From Thermotoga sp. (lineage in GTDB: Bacteria > Thermotogota > Thermotogae > B3-G13), in contig QNAT01000103.1 of NCBI GenBank assembly GCA_003641555.1, positions 1 to 5,409 of the forward strand: DNA of 5,409 nucleotides, read 5' to 3'. This document shows positions 5,254 through 5,409 of the stretch, one piece after another (position 1 is the first letter of the stretch; each line of letters starts with the position of its first letter). Under the pieces are notes generated by a model. It was not told where the DNA came from. It ran no database searches and saw only the letters and a list, made by a program, of their open reading frames with translations. The translations under genes and the position numbers were made by a program.

Positions 5254-5380
5254 GGCATTACGAAATTTGCGTTAAGGAATTCGAGGAAAAATGCGTTAAG
5301 AAAATGATACTGTCTGAGCGAAGCGAGTCCACCCATTTTTAATATTTTTATGAAGAATTTTAGCAAATTTCGTCATAGCC
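5254..5380. repeat. 127-bp imperfect inverted-repeat element
   Basis: The two ends are complementary over about 45 nt with small gaps. The core is a perfect 11-bp pair, ACGAAATTTGC (5260-5270) and GCAAATTTCGT (5363-5373). Outside it GGC (5254-5256) matches GCC (5378-5380). Inside it TTAAGGAATTC matches GAATTTTA with a gap, and AAAATG matches CATTTT. The GC-rich centre (5312-5333) includes GAGCGAAGCGAG. The left arm carries TGCGTTAAG twice, 24 nt apart (5268-5276 and 5292-5300). The shape resembles a REP-like or miniature inverted-repeat element, but only one copy is in the window. Confidence 0.55.
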
Positions 5381-5409
5381 TTGATTTTTTCTTTGGTTCA
5401 TTTGACTTG

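Larger units (their letters stand above)
5104..5409. other. Noncoding region upstream of the operon
   Basis: No convincing gene lies in these 306 nt on either strand. The longest closed frames are 17 codons (plus, 5222-5275) and 26 codons (minus, 5296-5376), and neither has a clear ribosome binding site. At the far right a minus-strand frame ending at about 5374 (KSNEPKKKSRL) could be the tail of a neighbouring gene, and a plus-strand ATG at 5350 stays open to the edge. Neither can be judged from here. The region holds two inverted repeats, listed separately. Confidence 0.6.

Noticed and set aside
5296..5376. A 26-codon minus-strand frame (MTKFAKIL...) in the right-hand noncoding region.
   Set aside because: It lies wholly within the inverted-repeat element, has only a weak AAGG 2 nt before its ATG, and is short enough to occur by chance.
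5350..5409. A plus-strand frame (MKNFSKF...) open to the right edge.
   Set aside because: It has no ribosome binding site, and its first codons are the arm of the inverted repeat. The window ends after 20 codons, so there is not enough to support a gene.

Overview
The window reads almost entirely on the minus strand and holds a flagellar/competence cluster. In order of transcription (right to left) it contains a short noncoding stretch with inverted repeats (about 5104-5409), a sigma-70/sigma-A type promoter (5075-5103), a small Q/N/R-rich orphan protein (4699-5007), tRNA-Ala with anticodon CGC (4614-4686), a ComF-family phosphoribosyltransferase (3880-4611), a YvyF-like flagellar-operon protein cut by an in-frame stop (3596-3874, with its in-frame remainder at 3473-3595), a sigma-28 promoter (3449-3475), then flgM, flgN, flgK and the 5' part of flgL, which runs off the left edge.

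The gene order comF-yvyF-flgM-flgN-flgK-flgL is typical of motile Gram-positives and Thermotogota. The AT-rich sequence, Lys-rich proteins and purine-rich ribosome binding sites fit a thermophilic or mesophilic Thermotogota (possibly Kosmotoga/Mesotoga-like) or a Firmicute. I cannot settle the genus from this window.

The genes work together as a late flagellar assembly module. FlgM holds back sigma-28 until the hook is complete. FlgN is the chaperone for the hook-filament junction proteins FlgK and FlgL. The flgM promoter is a textbook sigma-28 site (TAAA, 15 nt, GCCGATAT), so flgM and the genes behind it can be boosted by the sigma factor that FlgM inhibits. The upstream genes probably use the promoter near 5090, which would place a tRNA gene inside a protein-coding transcript.

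The points most worth a second look are these. (1) A TAA splits yvyF between the two halves of its C-terminal zinc knuckle, while the remaining 40 codons stay open. (2) The comF ATG lies 2 nt after the tRNA 3' end with no Shine-Dalgarno, so tRNA 3' processing would leave a nearly leaderless comF message. (3) FlgK carries a canonical EF-hand calcium loop just before its conserved C-terminal part. (4) A 127-bp imperfect inverted repeat and a 16-bp perfect palindrome lie upstream of the operon. (5) The operon opens with an unrecognised low-complexity protein. I see no CRISPR array, transposase or defence gene.
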